Below the pieces are notes generated by a model. The model was not told where the DNA came from. It saw only the letters and a program-made list of their open reading frames with translations, and did not search any database. This document shows positions 26,256-34,873 of a DNA stretch of 64,000 nt, piece after piece. The position numbers were made by a program, and so were the translations under genes. Numbering within the stretch: position 1 is the first letter of the stretch; every line of letters begins with the position of its first letter. The stretch is from Archaeoglobaceae archaeon. Lineage in GTDB: Archaea; Halobacteriota; Archaeoglobi; Archaeoglobales; Archaeoglobaceae. Location: positions 124,001-188,000 of the forward strand of contig JALVJV010000019.1 in assembly GCA_027028145.1 (NCBI GenBank). The letters are read 5' to 3'.

Positions 26256-26964
26256 GGTTATTCCAGCGGTGGATCTGAAGGGAGGTAAGGTCGTCAGGCT
26301 TAGACAGGGGAGAGAGAACGAAGTTACGATTCAGCTTGAGAATCCGGTTAAAGTAGCTGAGATGTGGATTGAAAAGGGTGCGAGAGTTTTGCACGTAATC
26401 GATTTGGACGGAGCTTTTAAGGGAAGGTTGAGGCACGAAGATGTGATACTGGAAATCAGAAGGAGAATAAAAGCGGAGATGCAGGTTGGAGGAGGTATTA
26501 GGAGCGTAGAAACCGCAAAGCGGTTGCTCGATGAAGGGATAGATAGGGTCATCCTCGGAACGATTGCGATAAGGAACGTTGAAGATGTAAAGAGTTTGGC
26601 TGAGGAGTATCCGAAGAGGGTTATGATAGCCGTGGATGCGAGGAAGGATAAGGTCGTAGTTGAAGGTTGGAAGAAGTCGACGGAATTTTCTCCACTTCAG
26701 ATCGCGAAGCTATACGAAGATCGCGAAGTTTCGCTTTTATATACAAACGTCGATGTTGAAGGGCTCGTATCCGGAATAGTGCTTGAGAAGATAAGGGATT
26801 TGGTCGAGAAAACCGATCTGCCGGTTTACGTTGCAGGAGGGATTGCTACGAGGGATGACGTTGCGAAGGTTAAGGAAACCGGAGCAGTCGGAGTCGTAAT
26901 AGGCTCTGCACTCTACTTAGGAAAGTTGAAGCTTGAGGATATTTTGGATCTGGAGGAGGATTGA
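26248..26964 (+). CDS. hisA: ProFAR isomerase (histidine biosynthesis)
   Basis: The 238-residue TIM barrel has the catalytic Asp in IPAVDLKGGKVVRLRQG, LHVIDLDGAFKG, and the phosphate sites VGGGIRS and VAGGIATRDD. The second catalytic Asp lies in NVDVEG. It isomerises the fourth intermediate of histidine synthesis. hisB follows with one base between. A divergent HisA-like paralogue is encoded at 32782-33459. Confidence 0.97.
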   Translation: MFRVIPAVDLKGGKVVRLRQGRENEVTIQLENPVKVAEMWIEKGARVLHVIDLDGAFKGRLRHEDVILEIRRRIKAEMQVGGGIRSVETAKRLLDEGIDRVILGTIAIRNVEDVKSLAEEYPKRVMIAVDARKDKVVVEGWKKSTEFSPLQIAKLYEDREVSLLYTNVDVEGLVSGIVLEKIRDLVEKTDLPVYVAGGIATRDDVAKVKETGAVGVVIGSALYLGKLKLEDILDLEED

Positions 26965-26965
26965 G

Positions 26966-27541
26966 ATGCTGGTAAAGAGAAAAGCCATAGTTAGAAGGAA
27001 AACCGAGGAGGTGGACGTTACCGTTCTCATCGATTTGGACGAATCCGGTGCAAAGATCGGCACGGGCATTCCGTTCTTCGATCACATGCTAAGGAGCTTC
27101 GCAAAGTATTCGGATGTAAGGCTTGAGATCGAAGCTAAGGGGGATTTGGACATTGATGAACATCACACCATTGAGGATGTCGCAATCGCTATGGGCATAG
27201 CTGTTAGAAGGGCTTTGGGTGATAAAGTCGGAATAACGAGGTTCGGGGATGCGATAGTTCCGATGGACGACGCCCTTGCAATCTGTGCAGTTGACATAAG
27301 CGGGAGGGGATACTTCAATTTCGATGGCAAAATTGATGATTCTGGAATCAAATTCGAGAACTTCGTCCACTTCTTCGACACCCTATGCAAAAACGCCGGA
27401 ATGAACGTTCACCTATCGGTTAAGGGCTTCAACTCTCACCACATGATGGAAGCCTGCTTCAAAGCTTTCGGAATAGCTTTCGGCAAAGCTGTAAGGATTT
27501 CGGGCAAGGGGATAAGGAGTGTAAAGGGCGTGCTCGATTAG
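26966..27541 (+). CDS. hisB: Imidazoleglycerol-phosphate dehydratase
   Basis: The ATG at 26966 follows a GGAGGA ribosome site and gives 191 residues, the standard single-domain IGPD length. Manganese-binding motifs are visible: FFDHMLRSFAKYSD, DEHHTIEDVAIAMG, HFFDTLC and NSHHMMEACFKAFG. It catalyses the dehydration step after HisF/HisH. It is co-transcribed with hisA. Confidence 0.97.
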   Translation: MLVKRKAIVRRKTEEVDVTVLIDLDESGAKIGTGIPFFDHMLRSFAKYSDVRLEIEAKGDLDIDEHHTIEDVAIAMGIAVRRALGDKVGITRFGDAIVPMDDALAICAVDISGRGYFNFDGKIDDSGIKFENFVHFFDTLCKNAGMNVHLSVKGFNSHHMMEACFKAFGIAFGKAVRISGKGIRSVKGVLD

Positions 27542-28095
27542 ATCTTTTGCAGTATGAGTCTAAAGTATCCTACGAACGGTATCCTGAACTTCGCAACGCC
27601 TATGATCCAAGAAACTTTAACGGGCTGGATTCTCATTCCGTTAGGTAACTCAGCGAGTTGATCGGGAATGGGATTGTGATCGCCCTGAGTTATGTAGCCG
27701 GAGCTTTTCGCAACAACATTTGACAGTATGAGTTTGCCCGTTTTGTGATCCAAAATCGGAATTCTGTCCCCCTTATTCACCCATGCTATTACTCGGTGAA
27801 TTATAGGGGTTATTCTTTTGTCGCCGTTCGGATAGTATACTATTACGTCGCCATAGTCTCCGAACATCTTGTAGCCCTTTTGCTTCCCTTCAACCCATGT
27901 TACTATCTTCGTCCTGCTCGGACTTACGAGTATGACAACATCGCCTATGTGTAGATGCGGCTCCATGCTTCCCGATTGCACTGCAACCATGAAAGGCCAA
28001 GTTCCGGTTAGAGCAATGCCCACTCCGATTATTATCGCTACGGTAAGCAGTGTCGTGATTACATCCTTCGCTATAGCTTTAAAATCGATGTCCAT
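27538..28095 (-). CDS. Signal peptidase I, archaeal Sec11 type
   Basis: The ATG at 28095 gives 185 residues; a TTG 54 bases upstream is open in frame but less likely. One N-terminal membrane helix precedes the catalytic Ser in VQSGSMEPHLHIGDVV. The conserved His is in IIHRVIAW and the Asp in TQGDHNPIPD, i.e. the Ser-His-Asp arrangement of ER/archaeal signal peptidases rather than the bacterial Ser-Lys dyad. It removes signal peptides at the outer membrane face. Overlaps hisB by four bases. Confidence 0.93.
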   Translation of the reverse strand: MDIDFKAIAKDVITTLLTVAIIIGVGIALTGTWPFMVAVQSGSMEPHLHIGDVVILVSPSRTKIVTWVEGKQKGYKMFGDYGDVIVYYPNGDKRITPIIHRVIAWVNKGDRIPILDHKTGKLILSNVVAKSSGYITQGDHNPIPDQLAELPNGMRIQPVKVSWIIGVAKFRIPFVGYFRLILQKI

Positions 28096-28213
28096 GCAAG
28101 GAGCTAACACCGACGTAATTAAAACGTTTGTGCCGATAATTGGAGCCAAGGCTATTTGGATTTAAACAATATTTTTTGTTTTTAAGAAATTCGAAAAACA
28201 AAATTAGAAAAAA

Positions 28214-29794
28214 TTATTTTTTATAAATAATATTCAAATCTATCTTATCTATGTTCTGTTCAAGATTTGTAAGATAATTTTCAATTGCTTTAACGAGTAT
28301 CTCTGCACGTTTCTTTAAGAAGGTATTATATCTACTAACTTTGAACAGATCCTGATCAAGAGGTATGAGATGTCTCTTCAGATCTTCATCTGATACATTC
28401 AACTCTTGTAAGTATTGGTAAGGTTCTTTGTCTCCAATTTTCTTATTTGTTGTGGAGCTAATGATTATACAATTTGGTAGCAAATCAGCTTTTTCGGTTG
28501 TGTATTTTCTAAGCAATTTTTTGGGGAAAAAGTGATGTTTTTCCATGTTATTATCTGTTACTTTAAGATCCCTTTCAACGAAATCTCGTGCATCTGTTTT
28601 GAAGTATAAAATTTTCAGAAGTGTTGATAGTCTACTTCTAAACGAGTTACCTATTATTTCCTCAGTAGACGGAGATGATAAACCTTTACATAATTCATCT
28701 ATTGCACTAGAAAGATACTCAGACCTTTCAATTTTTTCAAGATCTGACATAGCAGGACCATACCCACCATAGGCTCCTGCAACTCTGAGTATGAACCATT
28801 TAAATACGAATGGTAGTCTATCTTTAAAGTCTACACCAAACTTGTGGTATAATCGACATAATATTATAAATGGCTTAGGATCTCCTAAATCCTTAGGTGT
28901 AATTCCGAATTGCTCCTTAATGTCTCTAAAAACTTCACGTATTATAGTTTTAGTTTTACCCCAAGTCTCTTTGATTTCGCTTGGCTTTTTTCTTAAAATA
29001 GATTCAAGTCTAGGATCTTTTGGTTCAGCTATAGCAGAAAATATTTGAAGTATTCCAGATTTGTATTTTTCGGCTTCAGTTATGTATCCCTCCCCAATTA
29101 GGTCATTAATAAATCTGTCAAAATCATTTTTGAATCCACTCCATGCAAATCCAACAAGTCTTGTTATTATGACATCAGATATTTTTACTTCAACACCACC
29201 TCTATTTATTCTCTCAAATATTTCAGTTACATGCGCAAAATCACTAAAATGTTCAGGAATGATATAACATTGAACTTCATACCACTCTATTTTTGTTTTT
29301 AGATTAAAAAATAAATCTGCCAAGCGATCTTTATTTATATTCCACTTAAAACTATACTCCTCTGCTAATTTTATTAGAGAATCACCTCCTGCTAAAATTT
29401 TTGTAATTGGACAAAGTTTATCAATATTTTTAGCAGTTATTTGATCAAACATGATCTCATTATTTTCAATATATACACCAATGTTACATCTTCTTTTTAT
29501 TTCTTTCCATAGCGATTTACTCTTGGCATCTTTACTATACCATTTGGGTGTTTTGTCAAATATAAGACACATAGATGTTATTCTCTGCAAACCATCTACA
29601 ATATACTTGACATTTTCATTGGGTCTCCTCCAGAAAATAAGCATTCCAATTGGGTATCCTTTGTATATGCTATCAACAAACTCCGCTACTCGCTTGGCAT
29701 TCCAAACAAATGCTCGTTGAAATTCGGGAGTTTCTATTATACCATTTTCAGCGTCGTTAACTAATTCGAAAACCTTTTTGTTTTCATATGCCAT
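28214..29794 (-). CDS. DUF262 (ParB-like) protein with C-terminal HNH-like domain
   Basis: The 526-residue protein begins like GmrS/DUF262 proteins: TPEFQRAFVWNAKRVAEFVD, then FWRRP and YIVDGLQRITSMCLIF (the DGQQR-type nucleotide motif). Near residue 425 MEKHHFFPKKLLRK with downstream Asn residues looks like the DUF1524/HNH nuclease end. Such GmrSD-like proteins can restrict modified phage DNA. The gene is markedly richer in A+T than its neighbours and full of AAA/ATA/AGA codons, and it sits 1.8 kb from a CRISPR array. Recent acquisition and a defence role are inferred. Confidence 0.8.
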   Translation of the reverse strand: MAYENKKVFELVNDAENGIIETPEFQRAFVWNAKRVAEFVDSIYKGYPIGMLIFWRRPNENVKYIVDGLQRITSMCLIFDKTPKWYSKDAKSKSLWKEIKRRCNIGVYIENNEIMFDQITAKNIDKLCPITKILAGGDSLIKLAEEYSFKWNINKDRLADLFFNLKTKIEWYEVQCYIIPEHFSDFAHVTEIFERINRGGVEVKISDVIITRLVGFAWSGFKNDFDRFINDLIGEGYITEAEKYKSGILQIFSAIAEPKDPRLESILRKKPSEIKETWGKTKTIIREVFRDIKEQFGITPKDLGDPKPFIILCRLYHKFGVDFKDRLPFVFKWFILRVAGAYGGYGPAMSDLEKIERSEYLSSAIDELCKGLSSPSTEEIIGNSFRSRLSTLLKILYFKTDARDFVERDLKVTDNNMEKHHFFPKKLLRKYTTEKADLLPNCIIISSTTNKKIGDKEPYQYLQELNVSDEDLKRHLIPLDQDLFKVSRYNTFLKKRAEILVKAIENYLTNLEQNIDKIDLNIIYKK

Positions 29795-29994
29795 AACATT
29801 GTTGGGATACCATTTTTCAAAATAAAAGTGTTTTGCTTTAGTAACTAACTACATTATACCAAATTTATCTATCCCGATTTGATTTTTGAATATCACTAAA
29901 ACTTAAAGTTAAGCTTATAGGTGATGTAGCAATTCTATTTTTCCGATCATAGGATAACCGAAAGCGTTAAGGTTACGAAGCCGATGTATGGTAT

Positions 29995-31461
29995 ATGCAC
30001 CAAGGAATCGACAACAAGCTCATCGTTGCCAAATTTGCAATGCACGGTTACAATATCCATCCTTCAGCCGTAGAACTCCTTAAAAAGAACGTGAATCCTC
30101 AGAACATCGATTTCGTAATCTCTCACATCTGTAAACTTGTTAACAGTTTTATAATTACTCCCGATGATATAGTTTCCGTTCTTGACACGATCAAGGAGTT
30201 CGAAAAGAAGGTCAAAGGTAAAGAAGTAGAACAGAAATCCAAGACTAAAGTTGAGCAAGTATACAAGCACAGCGAAGGGATCAAGATAAGGGACATAACC
30301 GGCAGATCTTCGTGTGAGGGGAGTATAGAAGATTTCGTAGCCTACTTCAATTCAAGGTTCGAGAAGCTATCAAAAATTTTGAGGAAGAGGATAAGACCCA
30401 CCCCAATTTCGGCGTTGCACAGGCTTAACGGAGAGCAGGTTGAGGTTGTGGGAATCGTCAATTCCGTCAGGGAAACTCAAAACAACTCGGCAATTATCGA
30501 GCTTGAGGATAAGACGGGCGTAGTAAACGTTATAGCTACGGATAAACTTAAAGATCAGGCTTTGGAGCTTTTGGGGGATGAGGTGATCGGAGTTATAGGA
30601 ACGGTAAGGGGGAGAAACATAATAGCTGATAGAATAATATTTCCGGATGTTCCGATGAAGGATAGAGCCAAGTTCGATTTCGGAGTCGTTTTCATATCCG
30701 ACACTCACTTCGGAAGCAAGGAATTCCTTCAGAAGGAGTGGAACATGTTCATCAACTGGTTGAACGGGGAGTGCGAAGAAAAAAAGGTTGCCAAATTGGC
30801 TGAGAAGGTAAGATACGTAATCATCGCCGGAGATATAGTCGATGGTGTTGGAATATATCCCGATCAGGAGAAGGATTTAGCCATCTTAGACATCTACAAG
30901 CAGTATGAATTTGCCGCTGAGCAGTTAGATAAGATCCCGAAGGATATCAAGATAATACTTTCTGTGGGCAACCACGACGCGATAAGACAAGCGGAACCTC
31001 AGCCAGCCTTGCCGAAAGAGTATCGCGATCTATTCTCCAAAAACGTCATACACGTCGGAAATCCGGCTTACGTTGAGTTAGACGGCTTGAAGGTTCTCAT
31101 ATATCACGGCAGAAGCCTGGATGATATAATCACGAGAATCCCGAGGTTGAGCTACGATAGACCTCACGAAGCCATGATTGAACTCCTGAAGAGAAGACAT
31201 CTCTCGCCGAGATATGGTGAGAGATCACCGATAGCTCCGGAAAAGGAAGATTTACTCGTAATAGACGAAGTTCCGGATATCCTGCACTGCGGACACGTTC
31301 ACACTTACAGTGTTGGAGTTTATAGGGGTGTAATTCTAATAAATTCGAGCACGTGGCAGTCTCAAACGGAGTTCCAGAAGAAGGTCAACCTAAATCCGAT
31401 GCCGGGAAACGTGGCGGTTTACTACAACGGAGGCATCGCGAGGTTGAGATTTTGCAACTAA
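29995..31461 (+). CDS. polB: DNA polymerase D small subunit (DP1), 3'-5' exonuclease
   Basis: The 488-residue protein has an N-terminal helical domain, an OB fold around residues 145-215 (EVVGIVNSVRETQNNSAIIE) and a calcineurin-like phosphoesterase domain. Metal-site motifs are FISDTHFGSKEF, IAGDIVDGVG, VGNHDAIRQ, IYHGRSLDD and HCGHVHTYSVG, all intact, so the proofreading nuclease should be active. It pairs with the DP2 subunit, which is not in this window. Euryarchaeal replication enzyme. Confidence 0.96.
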   Translation: MHQGIDNKLIVAKFAMHGYNIHPSAVELLKKNVNPQNIDFVISHICKLVNSFIITPDDIVSVLDTIKEFEKKVKGKEVEQKSKTKVEQVYKHSEGIKIRDITGRSSCEGSIEDFVAYFNSRFEKLSKILRKRIRPTPISALHRLNGEQVEVVGIVNSVRETQNNSAIIELEDKTGVVNVIATDKLKDQALELLGDEVIGVIGTVRGRNIIADRIIFPDVPMKDRAKFDFGVVFISDTHFGSKEFLQKEWNMFINWLNGECEEKKVAKLAEKVRYVIIAGDIVDGVGIYPDQEKDLAILDIYKQYEFAAEQLDKIPKDIKIILSVGNHDAIRQAEPQPALPKEYRDLFSKNVIHVGNPAYVELDGLKVLIYHGRSLDDIITRIPRLSYDRPHEAMIELLKRRHLSPRYGERSPIAPEKEDLLVIDEVPDILHCGHVHTYSVGVYRGVILINSSTWQSQTEFQKKVNLNPMPGNVAVYYNGGIARLRFCN

Positions 31462-31555
31462 AAAATTCAAAAGCGCATCGGCTATAAGTTTCGAGCTGAG
31501 ATCATCGCACGACAAACATGATTTACTACGTTCTAAAAGCCTTATACGATCCAAC

Positions 31556-32400
31556 CTTTCAATCCTATATTAGTCTGATTTAAACCTTGAGCAATTCCTT
31601 CACGGCACTCCAGACTTTCCGTTCTTTCAATCCTATATTAGTCTGATTTAAACATAACCTTCGTAGGAACAAACCATCCACCTTGCACTCTCCTTTCAAT
31701 CCTATATTAGTCTGATTTAAACCATTTAAATCAGCCTCAGCAGTCTGAACAGCCTCTCGACTTTCAATCCTATATTAGTCTGATTTAAACTCAAGTTCTA
31801 TATCCTTTTTTGCCTTTTTCTTTTTCTTCTTTCAATCCTATATTAGTCTGATTTAAACTGATAGGAGGAAATAACCTTTTTGGAATCCGTGTATTCCTTT
31901 CAATCCTATATTAGTCTGATTTAAACCCGATCAAATAAGTCATATTCAGTTCAAAAAGACGTTTCTTTCAATCCTATTTTAGTCTGATTTAAACTTTTGA
32001 CTACTAAAATTCGTGATTGTCATCAAGTTAAACTTTCAATCCTATTTTAGTCTGATTTAAACTTTTCATTACCGTTCGAAGAAATGTGCTTGTATTCTCT
32101 TTCAATCCTATTTTAGTCTGATTTAAACACATTCGTTGCATAGCCAAATTCTTCGGAACTTCCTTCCTTTCAATCCTATTTTAGTCTGATTTAAACGGTA
32201 ACATTTCAGCAACTTCGCAAGAATTAACTATTGTCTTTCAATCCTATTTTAGTCTGATTTAAACATAGCTTTATCACGATTGAGCTTGATGCCATTTGGA
32301 ATCTTTCAATCCTATTTTAGTCTGATTTAAACCCAATAAGACCAGATTTAAGCAATTTAAATATAAAATACTTTCAATCCTATTTTAGTCTGATTTAAAC
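31556..32400 (-). CRISPR. CRISPR array, 13 repeats and 12 spacers, no adjacent cas genes
   Basis: Thirty-base repeats begin CTTTCAATCC and end TGATTTAAAC on the plus strand. They start at 31556, 31624, 31693, 31761, 31829, 31897, 31965, 32033, 32099, 32167, 32235, 32303 and 32371. Spacers are 38 bases, except the second (39) and eighth (36). Read on the minus strand the repeat ends ATTGAAAG, the usual archaeal crRNA 5' handle, so transcription is probably right to left with the leader beyond 32400. The first six repeats have TATATTAG in the middle and the last seven TATTTTAG. The repeat resembles those I recall from A. fulgidus and Pyrococcus. No cas gene lies in the window. Confidence 0.98.
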
Positions 32401-32781
32401 TATGTATGATTTAGGGGGTATTTACAGATATAAACTTTTCTGAATTAGTGTTTGATTTAAATACGTTCTGACGACATCGATAATGCATATCGTTTATAAC
32501 CTTACCCGATTTTTATCTTTCCGATTTCTTCCAATTTAATCTAATATCGTTCACATAATCGAAAATCTAATCAATTTCGTCGAGAATAAACTTCAGAATA
32601 ATTATCTCATACCTCCAATAACCAAAATAACTAAACCTAAATTACAAGTTTAATCTATAAAACTCAGAAATCTTAAGATCCCCGACCCTCTCTTACGCCT
32701 TAGATTAAACTTTAAACCGCTCCAAACTCCGAAATATCCGTTTAAAACCGACAAGGCAAGCTTTCTCGTGTAATCTGGAAG
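32401..32781 (-). promoter_or_regulatory. Putative CRISPR leader (AT-rich, no gene)
   Basis: This 381-base gap between the last repeat and the HisA-like gene is A+T-rich and has no credible reading frame. By repeat polarity it is the leader side of the array. Close to the array, 32433-32462 ends TTTGATTTAAAT and loosely resembles a repeat, which may be a decayed repeat or chance. The remainder shows no recognised structure. Confidence 0.55.
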
Positions 32782-33459
32782 CTAAATGTAGCCCTTTCTT
32801 ACGACCTCCAAACCTATCGAACCGTTGTGAACAGCCGTAGCTATCAGGACACCTCTGCATCCGATCTCCTTAAGCCTACGAAGATCTTCGATAGATCCAA
32901 CACCTCCACCAGCAAAAACCGGATTTTCCGACAGATCGACAGCCTTTTCGATCGTTTTCAGATCCAAAGAGCAACTGCCGACTCTGTCGAGAGTGAGAAC
33001 TATTAAGCCGAGTAAACTAAAGGTGTTTAGGTATTCAATCAGGCTATCGAATTCTAATCTGCGATTTGAAAGCAATCGACCGTCTTTGATGTCCAAGCTC
33101 ACGAATACAGGAATTCGAACTTCTTCAAGCTGAGCCATATCGAAAGTTTCCGTTCCCAACACTGGCGTGAATCTCAAGCCGTTAAGCTCTTCCGGGCTCT
33201 TAAATCCGCAATCTGCAATAAGATGCTTAACCTTACTCGCAAGGGTCTCAATCGTTCTCGTATTGTTACCTCTCCCCGTAATTCTGTCCAGATCCGCAAC
33301 GTAGAGAAACTTCGGCTTCACGACTTCAACAACGCCAATCGGATCGTCGACACCTACCACTTTACTAAATCTGCTGATGGGGTAGTAGTTCTTTCTCTCA
33401 CCCCTGAAGGCTCTAACCACCTCGCCGTTCAATATGTCGATGACGAAGTAGATCTGCAT
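32782..33459 (-). CDS. HisA/HisF-family TIM barrel paralogue
   Basis: The 225-residue protein looks like a shortened HisA: FVIDILNGEVVRAFRGER at the start, FLYVADLDRITG, then FVSLDIKDGRLL and VFAGGGVGSIEDLRRLKEIG. It keeps the two phosphate-binding loops and the two Asp positions but differs strongly from the true hisA at 26.2 kb. Similar second HisA-like proteins occur in methanogens and Archaeoglobus, and their reaction is not established to my knowledge. It diverges from argC with 48 bases between starts. Confidence 0.8.
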   Translation of the reverse strand: MQIYFVIDILNGEVVRAFRGERKNYYPISRFSKVVGVDDPIGVVEVVKPKFLYVADLDRITGRGNNTRTIETLASKVKHLIADCGFKSPEELNGLRFTPVLGTETFDMAQLEEVRIPVFVSLDIKDGRLLSNRRLEFDSLIEYLNTFSLLGLIVLTLDRVGSCSLDLKTIEKAVDLSENPVFAGGGVGSIEDLRRLKEIGCRGVLIATAVHNGSIGLEVVRKGYI

Positions 33460-33507
33460 ATCAAAAGCTATTGGAACGGTTTTATAGCGGTTGCCAGACG
33501 TTGTTAT

Positions 33508-34506
33508 ATGAAGGTTGGCATAATAGGTGCGAGCGGTTACACCGGCTCGGAGCTTCTAAGACTACTCGCCCTGCATCCGAAAGCCGAAGTAGTTGCCGCT
33601 ACATCGAGACAATTAGCCGGAGAACCGATCTGGAAGCTTCACAGGTTCCTTAAGGGATTCTACGATTTGAAGTTCGTCGAGCCGGATCTGAAGAATCTGG
33701 ATGAATGCGATGTTGTCTTCACAGCCGTCCCGCATGGAGAAGCTATGAGATACGTGCCACAGCTCTTGGAAGTCGGAATTAAGGTTGTAGACTTATCGGC
33801 GGATTACAGACTCGACAAAGAAACTTACGAAAAGGTTTACGGCAAAAAGCACGAAGGGTATAGGGATGCCGTTTACGGGTTGACTGAACTGCATAGGGAT
33901 GAGATAGCCAAAGCCGATCTGGTTGCGAATCCCGGTTGCTATCCTACCGGGGCGATCTTAGCCGTTGCGCCAATTGCCGAGAACGCTGAAATAATAGTGT
34001 TCGATGCGAAGAGCGGAATAAGCGGGGCTGGGGCGAAGCCGACGGAGTTCACGCATTATCCAAATCTGCACGAAGCTATAGTTCCTTATAAGGTTACCAA
34101 CCACCGACATTACTGGGAGATGGTTCGGGAGTTGAGCAGGTTCAACCCCGAGGTAAGGGTATCTTTCACCCCTCAGGTGTTTCCGGGTTCGAGGGGGATT
34201 CTGACGAACGCCCACGTATTCATGAACGATGTTCCGTCGAGAGATGAGCTTTACGAAATATACGAGAGATTTTATAGGGACTGCTACTTCGTAAGATTGC
34301 AAGATGAGATCAGGTTGAGCTGGGTTAGGGGAAGCAACTTCTGCGATATAGCGATATTCGTGGACGAGCAGAACGGCAGAGTAGTCGTATCCTCAGCCAT
34401 CGACAACTTGGTGAAGGGTGCGAGCGGTCAGGCCATTCAGAACATGAACGTCATGTTCGGATTAGATGAAAAGACCGGCTTGGAATTTCCGCCGTTGTTC
34501 CCTTAA
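33508..34506 (+). CDS. argC: N-acetyl-gamma-glutamyl-phosphate (or LysW-aminoadipyl-phosphate) reductase
   Basis: The ATG at 33508 (KVGIIGASGYTGSELLRLL) gives 332 residues, and a TTTATAG TATA box lies about 25 bases before it. The frame is open upstream, but only because it runs antisense through the HisA-like gene. The NADP loop GASGYTG, the catalytic Cys in ANPGCYPTGAIL and the SGAGAKPTEF and HRHYWEM segments are intact. It acts in arginine and possibly lysine synthesis; lysK at 15.6 kb would serve the same route. Confidence 0.93.
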   Translation: MKVGIIGASGYTGSELLRLLALHPKAEVVAATSRQLAGEPIWKLHRFLKGFYDLKFVEPDLKNLDECDVVFTAVPHGEAMRYVPQLLEVGIKVVDLSADYRLDKETYEKVYGKKHEGYRDAVYGLTELHRDEIAKADLVANPGCYPTGAILAVAPIAENAEIIVFDAKSGISGAGAKPTEFTHYPNLHEAIVPYKVTNHRHYWEMVRELSRFNPEVRVSFTPQVFPGSRGILTNAHVFMNDVPSRDELYEIYERFYRDCYFVRLQDEIRLSWVRGSNFCDIAIFVDEQNGRVVVSSAIDNLVKGASGQAIQNMNVMFGLDEKTGLEFPPLFP

Positions 34507-34578
34507 CCTTGATTTATTTTACAATTTAAATTAATTATAGTATTATAATTTAAATGGTTAAGAAGTTTCCAACATGCA

Positions 34579-34771
34579 TTACGCTTCGAGGATCAGATCA
34601 AACTCTTTTACCATTGAACGGTAGAATTCTCTCGTCCTCTTATCGACATCTCGCACCTTTTCGGCCCAATAATGCTGATTATCTTTTTTTGTCTTCAAAT
34701 CGACGTCGATTCAATCAACTCGGGCAATTCGGATTCGTGAAACTCTACCTCTTGAGAATGTCTTTCTTCAT
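34579..34771 (-). pseudogene. Decayed small gene, frameshifted
   Basis: Reading the minus strand, an ATG at 34771 gives MKKDILKR and stops. A second frame then continues as EVEFHESELPELIES and stops. A third continues as YWAEKVRDVDKRTREFYRSM to a TAA at 34579-34581. The three pieces together look like one charged protein of about 64 residues broken by two frame changes. The family is not recognised. The remaining bases of the 34507-34873 gap hold its promoter. A short functional peptide from the TTG before KTKKDNQHYW is an alternative. Confidence 0.4.
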
Positions 34772-34774
34772 GTG

Positions 34775-34823
34775 ATCATATAGGGAACTGAATTATTTAA
34801 ATTTTGGTATCATATGGGGAACC
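34775..34823 (-). promoter_or_regulatory. Direct repeats flanking the TATA box of the decayed gene
   Basis: ATCATATAGGGAACT (34775-34789) and ATCATATGGGGAACC (34809-34823) are direct repeats, 13 of 15 bases alike, 34 bases apart. Between them lies TTATTTAAATTTT (34793-34805), a TATA box for minus-strand transcription. The spacing is a little over three helical turns. It looks like a dimer- or tetramer-bound operator at a self-regulated gene. Confidence 0.45.
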
Positions 34824-34873
34824 AAAAAAACCATTACCTTAAATATATTTAATAAAAATATAAAATTATCTTA

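Noticed and set aside
29930-29990. A possible C/D box small RNA (GGTGATG near 29922, later CCGA)
   Set aside because: No proper D box (CTGA) and no C'/D' pair at usual spacing; more likely the PolD promoter and leader.
32333-32370. Spacer 12 contains CCAATAAGAC, also present in the Pyrococcus repeat as I remember it
   Set aside because: Ten bases in an A+T-rich spacer can match by chance, and no further similarity follows.
32433-32462. A possible fourteenth, decayed CRISPR repeat
   Set aside because: Only the last dozen bases resemble the repeat, the implied spacer is 32 bases, and decayed repeats are expected at the other end; kept as part of the leader.
31462-33459. Search for cas genes next to the CRISPR array
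   Set aside because: Flanking genes are the PolD small subunit and a HisA-like enzyme; no cas gene is present, so effectors must be encoded elsewhere.
33223-33507. N-terminal extension of ArgC by 95 residues
   Set aside because: It is antisense to the HisA-like gene; the ATG at 33508 starts with the conserved NADP-binding strand.
34554-34775. A 73-codon plus-strand frame between argC and fumarase
   Set aside because: The minus strand reads as pieces of a charged protein with its own promoter, whereas this frame has no ribosome site and low-complexity codon use.
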